Shown here: positions 8,001 through 14,451 of the stretch, one piece after another
Numbering within the stretch: position 1 is the first letter of the stretch
How the letters are laid out: each line of letters opens with the position of its first letter
DNA from: a virus
DNA: 58,056 bases
IMG/VR virus record: IMGVR_UViG_3300030906_000642
Span: 1-58,056 of that record
Strand: one strand, 5' to 3'
Notes under the pieces: model-generated
The model's input: only the letters and a program-made list of their open reading frames with translations
What the model was told of the DNA's origin: nothing
The model's database searches: none
Translations under genes and position numbers: made by a program

Positions 8001-9953
8001 TCAATCCTTGAAAGGGTAGGCGCGGATGCGGGCGACGAGGGCCTCGACGGCGTCCAGGCTGCGCCCGGAAACTTCGGCGGCGCGCTTCATGTCGAGGCGG
8101 GTAATCCAGTGCTGGAACAAGGCGTCGAGGATGCCGAGCTCCGGCGCGTCCAGGCCGAAGACGTTCTTGCCCCTGGCCGGTTCGCCGGGGGCGGCGGGCA
8201 AGGCCTCGACCTCATGGCCTTCGCCGCCTTCTTCAGCCTCCATCTCCTCGCGCACCTCCCGCAACTGCTGCGAGAAGGCGTCGCCGGTCAGGCCCGGGAT
8301 GGCCTTCACCGGGGCGTTGAGCCACGCTGTGGCGTAGGGGCCAGAGCCGGCGACCTTGGCGCTCCAGGCGCCGTGGAATTCCGCGAGGTTGATGGGGTGC
8401 GGCAGGTCACCGTCCTCGCGGGCCTGCTTCAGCCAGCCCTCGCCGACGTCGGTGAGGTAGACTGCCCAGTCGGCGCCGCTCGGCTGCATCAGGCCGAGCA
8501 GCTTGAGGTTTCGGATCAGCGCCGACGCGGCGGCGCTGGAGGGCATGCCGTCGACCTTGGCGGCCCAGACACCGCCGCGCGCCGAGAAGCCTTTCTCCGC
8601 CAACTTGTGGCAGACCTCGGCCATGACCAGCATCTGGGGGTTGGAGAGGATCGGGATGTCGATGCGCGGCAGGTTGGGTGTGTCGCCGTGGGCGCCGACC
8701 GGCTCAGCCTGAGGCGATTGGGCGGTCGGCGTTTCGGGGGCAGCGACGCCGCGAACCGGGTTCGCGGGCGTCAGCGGTGTCTCGGTCGCCGCCGTGTTGA
8801 GCCAGTCGGTGAGGTATCGCCCGTCCCTGGCCAGGGCGCCGGCGGTGAGCGGTCCGGCGACGGCGTCGCGGAGGCGGTAGAGACAGTCGGCGCGTTCATC
8901 GACAAAGCCGATCTGGACGAACCAGACGGTCAGGTCCTGGTTGGCCCGCAGGCTGACGGACAGGGCGCCGTCGCGGCCCGACCGGGTGTCGATCATCTGG
9001 CGTTCGCGCAGGGTGGACAGGGCGCCGCCTTCACCCGGCTTTACGGCGATGAAGCCATTGACGTCGCCGGTGCGGTACTGGGCCGCGTCGGCAATCTCGG
9101 CCACCAGCACGGCCAGCTTGGGCGACAGGTCCAGCGCGGGCTTGGGCCTGCTCTCGGTGACATTGTCGCGCACCTCGCGATAGTTCTTTTCGCCGCTCTC
9201 CAAGGCGGCGAGGTCTTCCGGGGAAGCGCGGTTGAGCACCTTCAGCCGATCCTGGACCGTCTTGGCAAGCCGCCCGCTCTGGCGGGCGCATTCGGCGGCG
9301 GTCCAATGCTTGGCGTCACACAGCCGCTTGAAGGCGCGGGCCTCATCCAGTTCGCTCATCGGCGCGCCGGAGTTTTCCAGCAGGCCGATCAGGATCACCT
9401 CCTCCGCGTCGGCCGGGGCTTCCTCGACGGCCGGCATGGGCATGTCCGGGTCATAGCGGCCATCCTCGATCAATCTGCCGACAGCAAGCCAGCGGCGCTG
9501 GCCGGCGAGGATGAAGCGATGGCCGCCCACGCTGGGAGGTGTGACGATCAACGCATCCTTGACTCGGCCGACGGCGTCTATCGCGCCCATCAGCACCAGC
9601 AGCTCCTCCTCGTCGATGGCGTGGCGGGGATTGTCCGGATGGGGCGTCAGGTAGGCGTGCAGGACCTCGATCTCGCGGCCCTGGCGCTCACCGGCAGCCC
9701 CGTCCAGGCTGAGACGCCCCGCGCCGACGTCCATGGCCCGCAGCGCCAGATCCGCGCGGTCGGTAACCGTCAGGCCGTCGGCGCTGATAAGGCCCTCGTC
9801 CCGCAGCCGGCTGATGGTCTTGCTGAAGTTGGACTTGTCGCGCCCCAGTTCCTTGGCCAGGGCGGCTGGCGTGGCGGGGAGGTCGTCTTCCTTCAGGCGG
9901 CGCAGCAGGGGCTCGTTCTCGACGGCCAGGGGCGACAGGGGCGAGGCGTTCAT
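8001..9953 (-). CDS. ParB/sulfiredoxin-fold protein with N-terminal winged helix
   Basis: This 650-residue protein combines a winged-helix domain (about residues 25-75, with PAALAKELGRDKSNFSKTIS) with a ParB N-terminal domain (about 95-200). The ParB hallmark AGQRRWLAVGR (150-160) corresponds to the CTP-binding GERRxRA box, and LLENSGAPMSELDEARAF (191-208) matches the next conserved box. A helix-turn-helix follows at about 215-240. The C-terminal 250 residues have no match I recognise but contain another winged-helix-like stretch. ParB-family proteins bind palindromic sites and spread or silence nearby DNA. Here no ParA gene was found, so a regulatory or DNA-coating role like KorB is as likely as partition. 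One copy of the recurrent 15-bp palindrome lies inside this gene. Confidence 0.85.
   Translation of the reverse strand: MNASPLSPLAVENEPLLRRLKEDDLPATPAALAKELGRDKSNFSKTISRLRDEGLISADGLTVTDRADLALRAMDVGAGRLSLDGAAGERQGREIEVLHAYLTPHPDNPRHAIDEEELLVLMGAIDAVGRVKDALIVTPPSVGGHRFILAGQRRWLAVGRLIEDGRYDPDMPMPAVEEAPADAEEVILIGLLENSGAPMSELDEARAFKRLCDAKHWTAAECARQSGRLAKTVQDRLKVLNRASPEDLAALESGEKNYREVRDNVTESRPKPALDLSPKLAVLVAEIADAAQYRTGDVNGFIAVKPGEGGALSTLRERQMIDTRSGRDGALSVSLRANQDLTVWFVQIGFVDERADCLYRLRDAVAGPLTAGALARDGRYLTDWLNTAATETPLTPANPVRGVAAPETPTAQSPQAEPVGAHGDTPNLPRIDIPILSNPQMLVMAEVCHKLAEKGFSARGGVWAAKVDGMPSSAAASALIRNLKLLGLMQPSGADWAVYLTDVGEGWLKQAREDGDLPHPINLAEFHGAWSAKVAGSGPYATAWLNAPVKAIPGLTGDAFSQQLREVREEMEAEEGGEGHEVEALPAAPGEPARGKNVFGLDAPELGILDALFQHWITRLDMKRAAEVSGRSLDAVEALVARIRAYPFKD
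8751..8765 (-). repeat. 15-bp palindrome copy 1
   Basis: GCGAACCGGGTTCGC on the plus strand (central base C on the coding strand), inside the ParB-like gene, where it reads ANPVR. Perfect copy. Confidence 0.95.
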
Positions 9954-10156
9954 GCGGGGGCTTTCTCAGGCGAAAGGGCGGCTTTGGCCGCGCGCAGGGC
10001 GCGGATGGCGGATTGGGCTTGGCGCACCAGGTGCGGCGGCGCGGGCGTGAGGCCGGCGGGCACGTCGAAGACGACGAAGCCGTTGGCGGCGACGAAGATC
10101 AGGGCGTCGAGCTGGCCAGCGGTAAGCTCGATTGTGGCGGCGACCGGCGGCTTCAT
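9950..10156 (-). CDS. Hypothetical 68-residue protein
   Basis: A small hydrophobic-to-basic protein that begins MKPPVAATIELTAGQLDALI and ends with a lysine/alanine-rich helix. No family is recognised. It is joined to the ParB-like gene and to the upstream gene by four-base overlaps, so it is likely translated. It may act together with the ParB-like protein, but only position suggests this. Confidence 0.6.
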   Translation of the reverse strand: MKPPVAATIELTAGQLDALIFVAANGFVVFDVPAGLTPAPPHLVRQAQSAIRALRAAKAALSPEKAPA

Positions 10157-10554
10157 GACTTGGGAAACCAGCCCACCCGCTGCAGATCGCGCAGGGCCGT
10201 GTTGGCGTCTGACGCGGTGATCCCGTCCCAGATCACAGCGAAGATCACGCCGGGGCCGATGGCGCTGTCGATGGCGCGGACCTCGACCTCATCGCGGGCG
10301 GCGCGGCAGGTGATGGCGTCTGGCGCGGCCCCAAGCCGGTCGCAGATCACCCGCATGGTTTCCTCGGGCGCCGGGCCGAACAGGCTGATGGTGTGGGCGC
10401 CCGGCCGGGCATAGCCGGTGAAGCGAATGGTGACGGTGGGTCCCTGGCGAAAGCTGGCGCACATGTGCGAACCGGGTTCGCTGTTGGGATCGGTCATGAT
10501 CTGGCCGGCGAAGAAGGCGCCTTCGGCCCGGGCGCGGCGGGCGGAGGGCTGCAC
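10153..10554 (-). CDS. Hypothetical 133-residue protein
   Basis: I place the start at a GTG (10554-10552) because a clear GGAGG lies seven bases upstream; an internal ATG at 10497 has no comparable ribosome site. The product is an alpha/beta protein with segments such as GPTVTIRFTGYARPG and EVRAIDSAIGPGVIF. No family is recognised. It carries palindrome copy 2 in its N-terminal part, where the repeat encodes EPGS. Confidence 0.6.
   Translation of the reverse strand: MQPSARRARAEGAFFAGQIMTDPNSEPGSHMCASFRQGPTVTIRFTGYARPGAHTISLFGPAPEETMRVICDRLGAAPDAITCRAARDEVEVRAIDSAIGPGVIFAVIWDGITASDANTALRDLQRVGWFPKS
10467..10481 (-). repeat. 15-bp palindrome copy 2
   Basis: Perfect copy, GCGAACCGGGTTCGC on the plus strand. 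It reads EPGS in the leftward gene, a different frame from copy 1. Confidence 0.95.
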
Positions 10555-10556
10555 GG

Positions 10557-10943
10557 TCAGGCCTCCGCCAGCTGGGCGCGGAGCGTCGCCGTGTCGGGCA
10601 GGCGGATCGCCCCGCGCCGGACCACGATGTCCGTATGCCGGTAGCAGGCCATCCGCCGGGCCTTCAGCAACCGTTCGGCCACGTCGCTGCGGACGGCATA
10701 GAGCGGGTCGCGGCCGATGGCGTCGTTCAGCAGGCCGGCCTCGTCCGCCGTCAGGCGGAACCGATGGACGCCCGCGCGGCCAGCGATGACGATCCGCTGG
10801 CGGGCGCCGTCGACCACGATGAGCGGGACGAAGCGGATGCTGTCCGCGCCGCCTTCACCGGCGCGTTCCATCGCCAACAGCGCGGCGGTGACCACCTGGT
10901 TGCGGCGGTCGGCTTCGACGGAGGAGGGGGCGGCCCAGCTCAT
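10557..10943 (-). CDS. Hypothetical 128-residue protein
   Basis: The product begins MSWAAPSSVEADRRNQ and has alternating strands and helices (IRFVPLIVVDGARQRIVIAG, then FRLTADEAGLLNDAIG). No family is recognised. The ATG at 10943 touches the stop of the upstream gene, and its own stop is two bases from the next GTG, so it is tightly packed in the early operon. An in-frame extension upstream is arginine/proline-rich shadow sequence and was rejected. Confidence 0.6.
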   Translation of the reverse strand: MSWAAPSSVEADRRNQVVTAALLAMERAGEGGADSIRFVPLIVVDGARQRIVIAGRAGVHRFRLTADEAGLLNDAIGRDPLYAVRSDVAERLLKARRMACYRHTDIVVRRGAIRLPDTATLRAQLAEA

Positions 10944-11290
10944 CACAGCACCGCCGGATCGCGGCCGGCGTCGGGGTCGGCGATCAGGGGGCGGCGCAGG
11001 GCATAGTCGAGCGCGCCTTGCAGCCGGCCGACGGCGGCGTTCCCCGCGGACCCGTCCAGGAAGGCGTATCCAAGCAGGGCCAGGACGTTGCCGTCCTCGT
11101 CCAGGGCCTGGACCTCGACGACCGGACCGCACCGACGCCGCCCGCCGCGATCGGCCAGCGAACAGGCCTTGAGGCTGATGGTGTGATCCTCGCGCAGGTC
11201 GTGGATGCGCTCGGCGAGGCCGTCGGCGGAGAGGAAGGTCTCGTCCACCGCCAGCAGGGCGCGGGAAAAGGCATAGGGACGGCGTTGCAT
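10943..11290 (-). CDS. Hypothetical 115-residue protein
   Basis: The product begins MQRRPYAFSRALLAVDE and contains strand-rich sequence such as CGPVVEVQALDEDGNVLALL, then a C-terminal helix. No family is recognised. It is packed between neighbours with a two-base gap upstream and a one-base overlap downstream. Translation from 11290 is favoured because the frame becomes low-quality arginine-rich sequence upstream of it. Confidence 0.55.
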   Translation of the reverse strand: MQRRPYAFSRALLAVDETFLSADGLAERIHDLREDHTISLKACSLADRGGRRRCGPVVEVQALDEDGNVLALLGYAFLDGSAGNAAVGRLQGALDYALRRPLIADPDAGRDPAVL

Positions 11291-11292
11291 GA

Positions 11293-11568
11293 TTAGCGGC
11301 TCCTGCGAGGGTCGAGGTGTTGCTTGAGGTGTTCGGAGGCCTCGCCCATCAGGTCGGTGAAGTCGCCGATGTGGAGGTGGTGAAGCTCGACGGCCGTGAC
11401 CTGCGAGCCGGAGTTGAAGGTCAGGCGGACATGGGCGTAGCCGAAGGGCGGCGTGACGACCTCGGCCTGGATGACGACGCCATCGCCGTCCATGTCGGCG
11501 CTCCAGTGGATCGTCTCCGCCGACGCGGGAGGGCTTGGCGGCGCCTCGGATCGCTTGGACTTGCCCAT
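11293..11568 (-). CDS. Hypothetical 91-residue protein
   Basis: The product begins MGKSKRSEAPPSPPAS, a flexible basic/proline-rich leader, then a strand-rich region (VVIQAEVVTPPFGYAHVRL) and a His-rich segment VELHHLHIGDF before a C-terminal helix. No family is recognised. It is separated by two bases from the genes on both sides. Confidence 0.55.
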   Translation of the reverse strand: MGKSKRSEAPPSPPASAETIHWSADMDGDGVVIQAEVVTPPFGYAHVRLTFNSGSQVTAVELHHLHIGDFTDLMGEASEHLKQHLDPRRSR

Positions 11569-11570
11569 GG

Positions 11571-11768
11571 TCAGAGGCTCCGAAGGATGAGGAGGAAGAC
11601 GAGGACGGCGGCCGATCCGGCCCCGGCGAGCACCCAGTCGATGGTCGGCGCGGCGCGCCGGCGGCGCTGCCAGCGCAGGGTCTGCGGCGCGGGGGCGCTG
11701 GCCGGCGCATTGGGGCGGGCGACGAAGCGGCCGCGAACGGGGTCCCAGACCAGATGGTCGCCGTTCAT
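11571..11768 (-). CDS. Small single-pass membrane protein
   Basis: The 65-residue product has a basic middle (LRWQRRRRAAPTIDW) followed by one C-terminal transmembrane segment (VLAGAGSAAVLVFLLILRSL), suggesting an N-in anchored peptide. No family is recognised. It overlaps the first gene of the operon by four bases. Confidence 0.55.
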   Translation of the reverse strand: MNGDHLVWDPVRGRFVARPNAPASAPAPQTLRWQRRRRAAPTIDWVLAGAGSAAVLVFLLILRSL

Positions 11769-11983
11769 GGCAGGCGCTCCAGCGTCCAGGCCGGGGCCGC
11801 GCCACCGCCGCCGGTGACGGGCAGGCGGTGCAGGATGTCGATGGCGATCTGGGTGCGCCGGGGCCAGTTGGCCTCACCGCCGAGGTCGCCTGCGTTGTCG
11901 GCGAAGAAGTCGCCGAGGGTGGTCTCGCTTACGTCGCCCTCCACCGTGAGGCGGCAGCGCAGACTGCGGAAATCGGTCTTCAT
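11765..11983 (-). CDS. Hypothetical 72-residue protein, first gene of leftward early operon
   Basis: The product begins MKTDFRSLRCRLTVEGDVSE and is a small acidic protein with no recognised family. It is the promoter-proximal gene of the leftward early operon that runs to int. AGGGACC lies just upstream of the ATG as a likely ribosome site. The AT-rich control region with TTTGC half-sites starts about 100 bases upstream. Confidence 0.55.
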   Translation of the reverse strand: MKTDFRSLRCRLTVEGDVSETTLGDFFADNAGDLGGEANWPRRTQIAIDILHRLPVTGGGGAAPAWTLERLP

Positions 11984-12308
11984 GAAGGTCCCTCTGTTGT
12001 GGCCCCGCGCCGGCGTCGGTGTCGGCGGATGGCCTCACGGGGGATGGGCCAACCGCCAGCGACCGGCGCGGGGTTGGTGGTAGGGAAGAACCAGTTTGCA
12101 AAAACTGTCAATCTGCGATTTGCAGAAAAAGCTAATTCACAATTTGCAAAAAGAGCGAATCATTTGTGGCGCCCCGGCCGCTCGTGTTTGTGGCTATTGA
12201 TCCCAAAGGGGAAATTGGACGGCAGCGTTGCAAGTCGGCGGCGCCGTCCCTGAGAATCGACTATGTGTCCGGCAGGTGTAAGCTCACCCGCGCAACTGGG
12301 GGCTGAAC
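11984..12308. promoter_or_regulatory. Leftward early control region with TTTGC half-sites
   Basis: No gene is seen in this 325-base stretch. Bases 12090-12165 are AT-rich against a GC-rich background and hold repeated half-sites: TTTGCA at 12095-12100 and 12143-12148, and CTGC-N5-GCAG around 12113-12125. These match the operators near the repressor gene (13662-13738) in core sequence. The region probably contains the repressor-controlled promoter for the leftward operon and a promoter for the rightward cargo genes. Exact -35 and -10 elements could not be assigned. Confidence 0.6.
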
Positions 12309-12689
12309 ATGCGACGCTTGATGCTCGGACTGATGATCGCCGCGCTGGCGACCTCGGCAATGGCCGACCCCAGCCCGATAGACGTTGCGGCGCAGTTTCA
12401 AATCGGGGTCGCCACGCCTGAAGATGTGATCGCGAAGCTTGGGCCGCCCATGACTGTCCTGAAGAACTCCGACGGCACGGAGATGCTGACCTATGTTAGG
12501 AGCGCCAGCCACGTAAAGGCGGCCAGCTTCATTCCGCTGGTGGGATTGTTCGCCGGTGGCGCCGTCAGCCACTCGTCGTCTTTGGTCTTCATGTTTGACA
12601 CGAAGGGGCTGCTCAAGAGCACCAGCTCAAGCAGCTCCAATCTGGACTGTTCGGCGCTGCTGGTGGGCGCGAACTGCCACACCAACTGA
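12309..12689 (+). CDS. Secreted BamE/SmpA-like small protein (lysogeny cargo)
   Basis: The 126-residue product has a clear Sec signal peptide (MRRLMLGLMIAALATSAMA, cleaved before DP) and then a segment resembling BamE/SmpA-OmlA domains: GVATPEDVIAKLGPPMTV followed by a GTEMLTYV strand. A hydrophobic loop and a serine-rich tail follow, with two C-terminal cysteines. Such domains occur in periplasmic or outer-membrane-associated proteins. There is no lipobox, so it should be soluble or cysteine-linked in the periplasm. Its position between the two early control regions, outside the lytic operons, is typical of genes expressed in the lysogen. Function is unknown; envelope modification is a guess. 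Confidence 0.65.
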   Translation: MRRLMLGLMIAALATSAMADPSPIDVAAQFQIGVATPEDVIAKLGPPMTVLKNSDGTEMLTYVRSASHVKAASFIPLVGLFAGGAVSHSSSLVFMFDTKGLLKSTSSSSSNLDCSALLVGANCHTN

Positions 12690-12711
12690 TCAGCGACGCG
12701 AGGGCGGATCC

Positions 12712-12996
12712 ATGCCGACCGACGGGACAAAGATTGCGGAAGCCAGGATCGGCGGGTCGCTGGGATTGTGGCTCGCCGCAGGCGTACTGCTGGCGATCGC
12801 GATCTTCGCAGCGCTAGCGTCGGCGGATGGCGCGTCTCCAAGCGCGGGCGCGGTCGCGGGGCTGGCTGGAACGGCCGGCGTGGCTTGCCTGTTGATCGCC
12901 TTCCTGCGCGGTTTGTTCGCTGCCATCGAGTTGCGCTTGATGGATATCGAACGCGGGGTGAAGACCCGCGCCACCGACTTGGCGGATGGGCGTTAA
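12712..12996 (+). CDS. Small two-pass membrane protein (lysogeny cargo)
   Basis: The 94-residue product has two hydrophobic segments at about residues 13-36 (LGLWLAAGVLLAIAIFAALA) and 45-66, followed by a charged C-terminal tail (ELRLMDIERGVKTRATDLAD). GAGGGCGGATCC upstream of the ATG supplies a ribosome site. It follows the secreted protein by 22 bases and converges on the repressor gene, whose stop is 10 bases away. No family is recognised. Membrane location and lysogenic position would fit superinfection exclusion, as an inference only. Confidence 0.6.
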   Translation: MPTDGTKIAEARIGGSLGLWLAAGVLLAIAIFAALASADGASPSAGAVAGLAGTAGVACLLIAFLRGLFAAIELRLMDIERGVKTRATDLADGR

Positions 12997-13005
12997 AACG
13001 CCAGC

Positions 13006-13653
13006 TTAGCCGCGCCCGAAGGACGCGCCGACTACGGCGTCCAGGGCCTCAACGTCGCGAAGCGGGAGCTTTAGCGCCTGCTGATCTTTCGGATTGAGCT
13101 GGGTCAGGAACAGGGTGTTGTCGTCCTGACGATCATAGAACTTCACCAGGGCGTCGCCGTTGTTCATGCGTATGACAGTGAGTTGGCCCTTGATCGGTCG
13201 CTGGTTGCGGTTTGCGTATCCAATCTCGCCGTCGTTCAGGCGCGGCGAGACGCTGTCGCCAAAACAAATGAAGGCATAGGCGTAGCGCGAGCCGATTTGC
13301 GCTGGATGGATCGGCACGACGCCCACCCGCTGATCATCGTTGATACGCAGCGTCGCCCCAGCGGCGTTCGCATAGCCGAATAGGGGGACCGCGTCGCCGG
13401 TTCCGGTCAGGTCGGGCGCCGCCGGTTCGTCCACCGGCGCGGCGACGAGTTCGCGCAGGGCGTCCATCTCGTCCGCCGCAATCTTTTGCGGGCCTGACGC
13501 CCTGCGACTGATGTCGTAGTTCTTGTAGGTCCTGCCGAGCCGCCTGCTCAGATAGTCGGCGATCTGCTGCTGTGTCCGCCCGGTCTGCTCGACCAGCTGG
13601 GCAAATTCGGCGTTTACGCCGGATGAGGCGACTTTGACGGATGCGCGGGCCAT
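13006..13653 (-). CDS. S24/LexA-type phage repressor
   Basis: The 215-residue protein has an N-terminal DNA-binding region (about 14-65, with GRTQQQIADYLSRRLG) and a C-terminal S24 peptidase-like domain. The putative catalytic Ser134 (FGDSVSPRLNDGE) and Lys171 (ALVKFYD) are 37 residues apart, the same spacing as LexA Ser119 and Lys156. An Ala98-Gly99 bond in NAAGATL is a plausible self-cleavage site. It should maintain lysogeny by binding operators and lose activity after RecA-stimulated self-cleavage on DNA damage. I start at the ATG at 13653, since the longer frame would run through the operators. The gene is divergent from the Cro-like gene. Confidence 0.88.
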   Translation of the reverse strand: MARASVKVASSGVNAEFAQLVEQTGRTQQQIADYLSRRLGRTYKNYDISRRASGPQKIAADEMDALRELVAAPVDEPAAPDLTGTGDAVPLFGYANAAGATLRINDDQRVGVVPIHPAQIGSRYAYAFICFGDSVSPRLNDGEIGYANRNQRPIKGQLTVIRMNNGDALVKFYDRQDDNTLFLTQLNPKDQQALKLPLRDVEALDAVVGASFGRG

Positions 13654-13661
13654 GCGCCGTT

Positions 13662-13738
13662 GTTTTGCAGGAAATGCAAAACTTGGCGATTGACGCGTTT
13701 TGCAAATCACTTCAGCCGTCGTTTGCATCAATTGCAAA
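13662..13738. promoter_or_regulatory. Repressor operators TTTGCA-N5-TGCAAA
   Basis: Two exact 17-bp inverted repeats, TTTGCA-N5-TGCAAA, occur at 13664-13680 and 13722-13738, with a half-site TTTTGCAAAT at 13698-13707 between them. They sit in the short gap between the repressor start (13653) and the Cro-like start (13754). This is the expected place for operators of a genetic switch controlling divergent promoters. Binding by the S24 repressor and the Cro-like protein is inferred. Confidence 0.8.
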
Positions 13739-13753
13739 TGGCAGAGCTGGTCC

Positions 13754-14029
13754 GTGAGCGCAACTCAAAAGATGGACGCCTTCGGCATGAAGGCCCTGGA
13801 GGAGGCGACAGGGAAGAACCTTGTCACTCTATATCGCTGGCGAAAAGCCCTCACCACGGGCGGGTCCATCAGTGATGACAACAAGCGCGCGCTGATCGCC
13901 GCAACCCGCGAGAGTGACCACGCCATCCAGATGGCGGACTTCTTCGCGGAGGAGATCGCCGCGCCTGCCGGCGAACCCGGTTCGCCCACCCCGGATGAAG
14001 TCGTCATCGCGGCCGGGAGGGCGTCATGA
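13754..14029 (+). CDS. Cro/Cox-like DNA-binding protein
   Basis: The 91-residue product reads from a GTG at 13754 (MSATQKMDAFGMKALEEATG) and contains a helix-turn-helix-like segment, GKNLVTLYRWRKALTTGGSI. It is divergent from the repressor and directly downstream of an operator, so it is the likely Cro-type switch protein that starts lytic development. An ATG at 13772 is an alternative start. Palindrome copy 3 lies in its C-terminal tail, encoding EPGS. Its stop overlaps the next ATG. Confidence 0.7.
   Translation: MSATQKMDAFGMKALEEATGKNLVTLYRWRKALTTGGSISDDNKRALIAATRESDHAIQMADFFAEEIAAPAGEPGSPTPDEVVIAAGRAS
13971..13985 (+). repeat. 15-bp palindrome copy 3
   Basis: Perfect GCGAACCCGGTTCGC near the 3' end of the Cro-like gene, reading EPGS. 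Confidence 0.95.
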
Positions 14030-14451
14030 GCGCCTCCTCGACCAGCGCCCGCTATGACCGCCTGTGTGCACAGGCGCTGGCCGGCAAAGTCGACGCGATC
14101 AGGGAGCTGGCGCGCCGCGGGCTAGGGCTCCAGCAACCGGACGATGCGGTCGAGCACCCTGGCCATGTCGGCTTCGGTGGCGGACCTCAGCGTCATGGCG
14201 CCGCCGCCCCCGCCCATCCCGACCAGCCGCATCCGGGCCAGGCGTCCTGCGTCGGTCCCGGCCAGGGCGGTGACGAGCAGCTCCAGGCCCAGCAGCCGCT
14301 CCTCCGTCGTTGCGGGAAGCTCGTCGTCGACGCGCTCAAGGTCATCTTCATCCATCGCAATCTCTCCGTTGGTTGTGTTGCAACCGCCAGTGAAGAGCGA
14401 GTCGCGGGAGGCGGGAAATCCGCTTCCCGCGATGAGGGCGCGCGGTCATGA
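14026..14451 (+). CDS. Uncertain open frame; only N-terminus looks coding
   Basis: The frame starts with an ATGA overlap to the Cro-like gene and ends with an ATGA overlap to the next rightward frame, a pattern typical of real coupled genes. The first 34 residues (YDRLCAQALAGKVDAIRE) look normal. From about 14122 the translation becomes proline/histidine/glycine-rich, while the opposite strand encodes a convincing protein (14122-14355). Either the true rightward gene ends near 14125, where a TAG occurs one base out of frame, or both strands are used. Product unknown. Confidence 0.35.
   Translation: MSASSTSARYDRLCAQALAGKVDAIRELARRGLGLQQPDDAVEHPGHVGFGGGPQRHGAAAPAHPDQPHPGQASCVGPGQGGDEQLQAQQPLLRRCGKLVVDALKVIFIHRNLSVGCVATASEERVAGGGKSASRDEGARS
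14122..14355 (-). CDS. Hypothetical 77-residue helical protein, antisense to early operon
   Basis: The product begins MDEDDLERVDDELPATTEER and is strongly helical, with a glycine-rich turn (VGMGGGGGAM) and a final helix (DMARVLDRIVRLLEP). GGAGAG lies about six bases upstream of the ATG. Codons use G or C at the third position as in neighbouring genes. It therefore looks like the real coding strand here even though it opposes the replication operon. No family is recognised. Confidence 0.55.
   Translation of the reverse strand: MDEDDLERVDDELPATTEERLLGLELLVTALAGTDAGRLARMRLVGMGGGGGAMTLRSATEADMARVLDRIVRLLEP
14411..14430. terminator. Hairpin between early frames
   Basis: A perfect 7-bp stem (14411-14417 with 14424-14430) around a six-base loop lies just upstream of the ATG at 14448. 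No T-run follows. It could terminate weakly or affect translation of the next frame. Confidence 0.35.

Noticed and set aside
8001-9953. Partition (phage-plasmid) system
   Set aside because: Only a ParB-like protein is present; no ParA ATPase was seen, and integrase with att sites shows chromosomal maintenance.
7926-10220. Plus-strand frame of about 760 codons opposite the ParB-like gene
   Set aside because: Antisense shadow of the ParB-like gene; no recognisable protein features.
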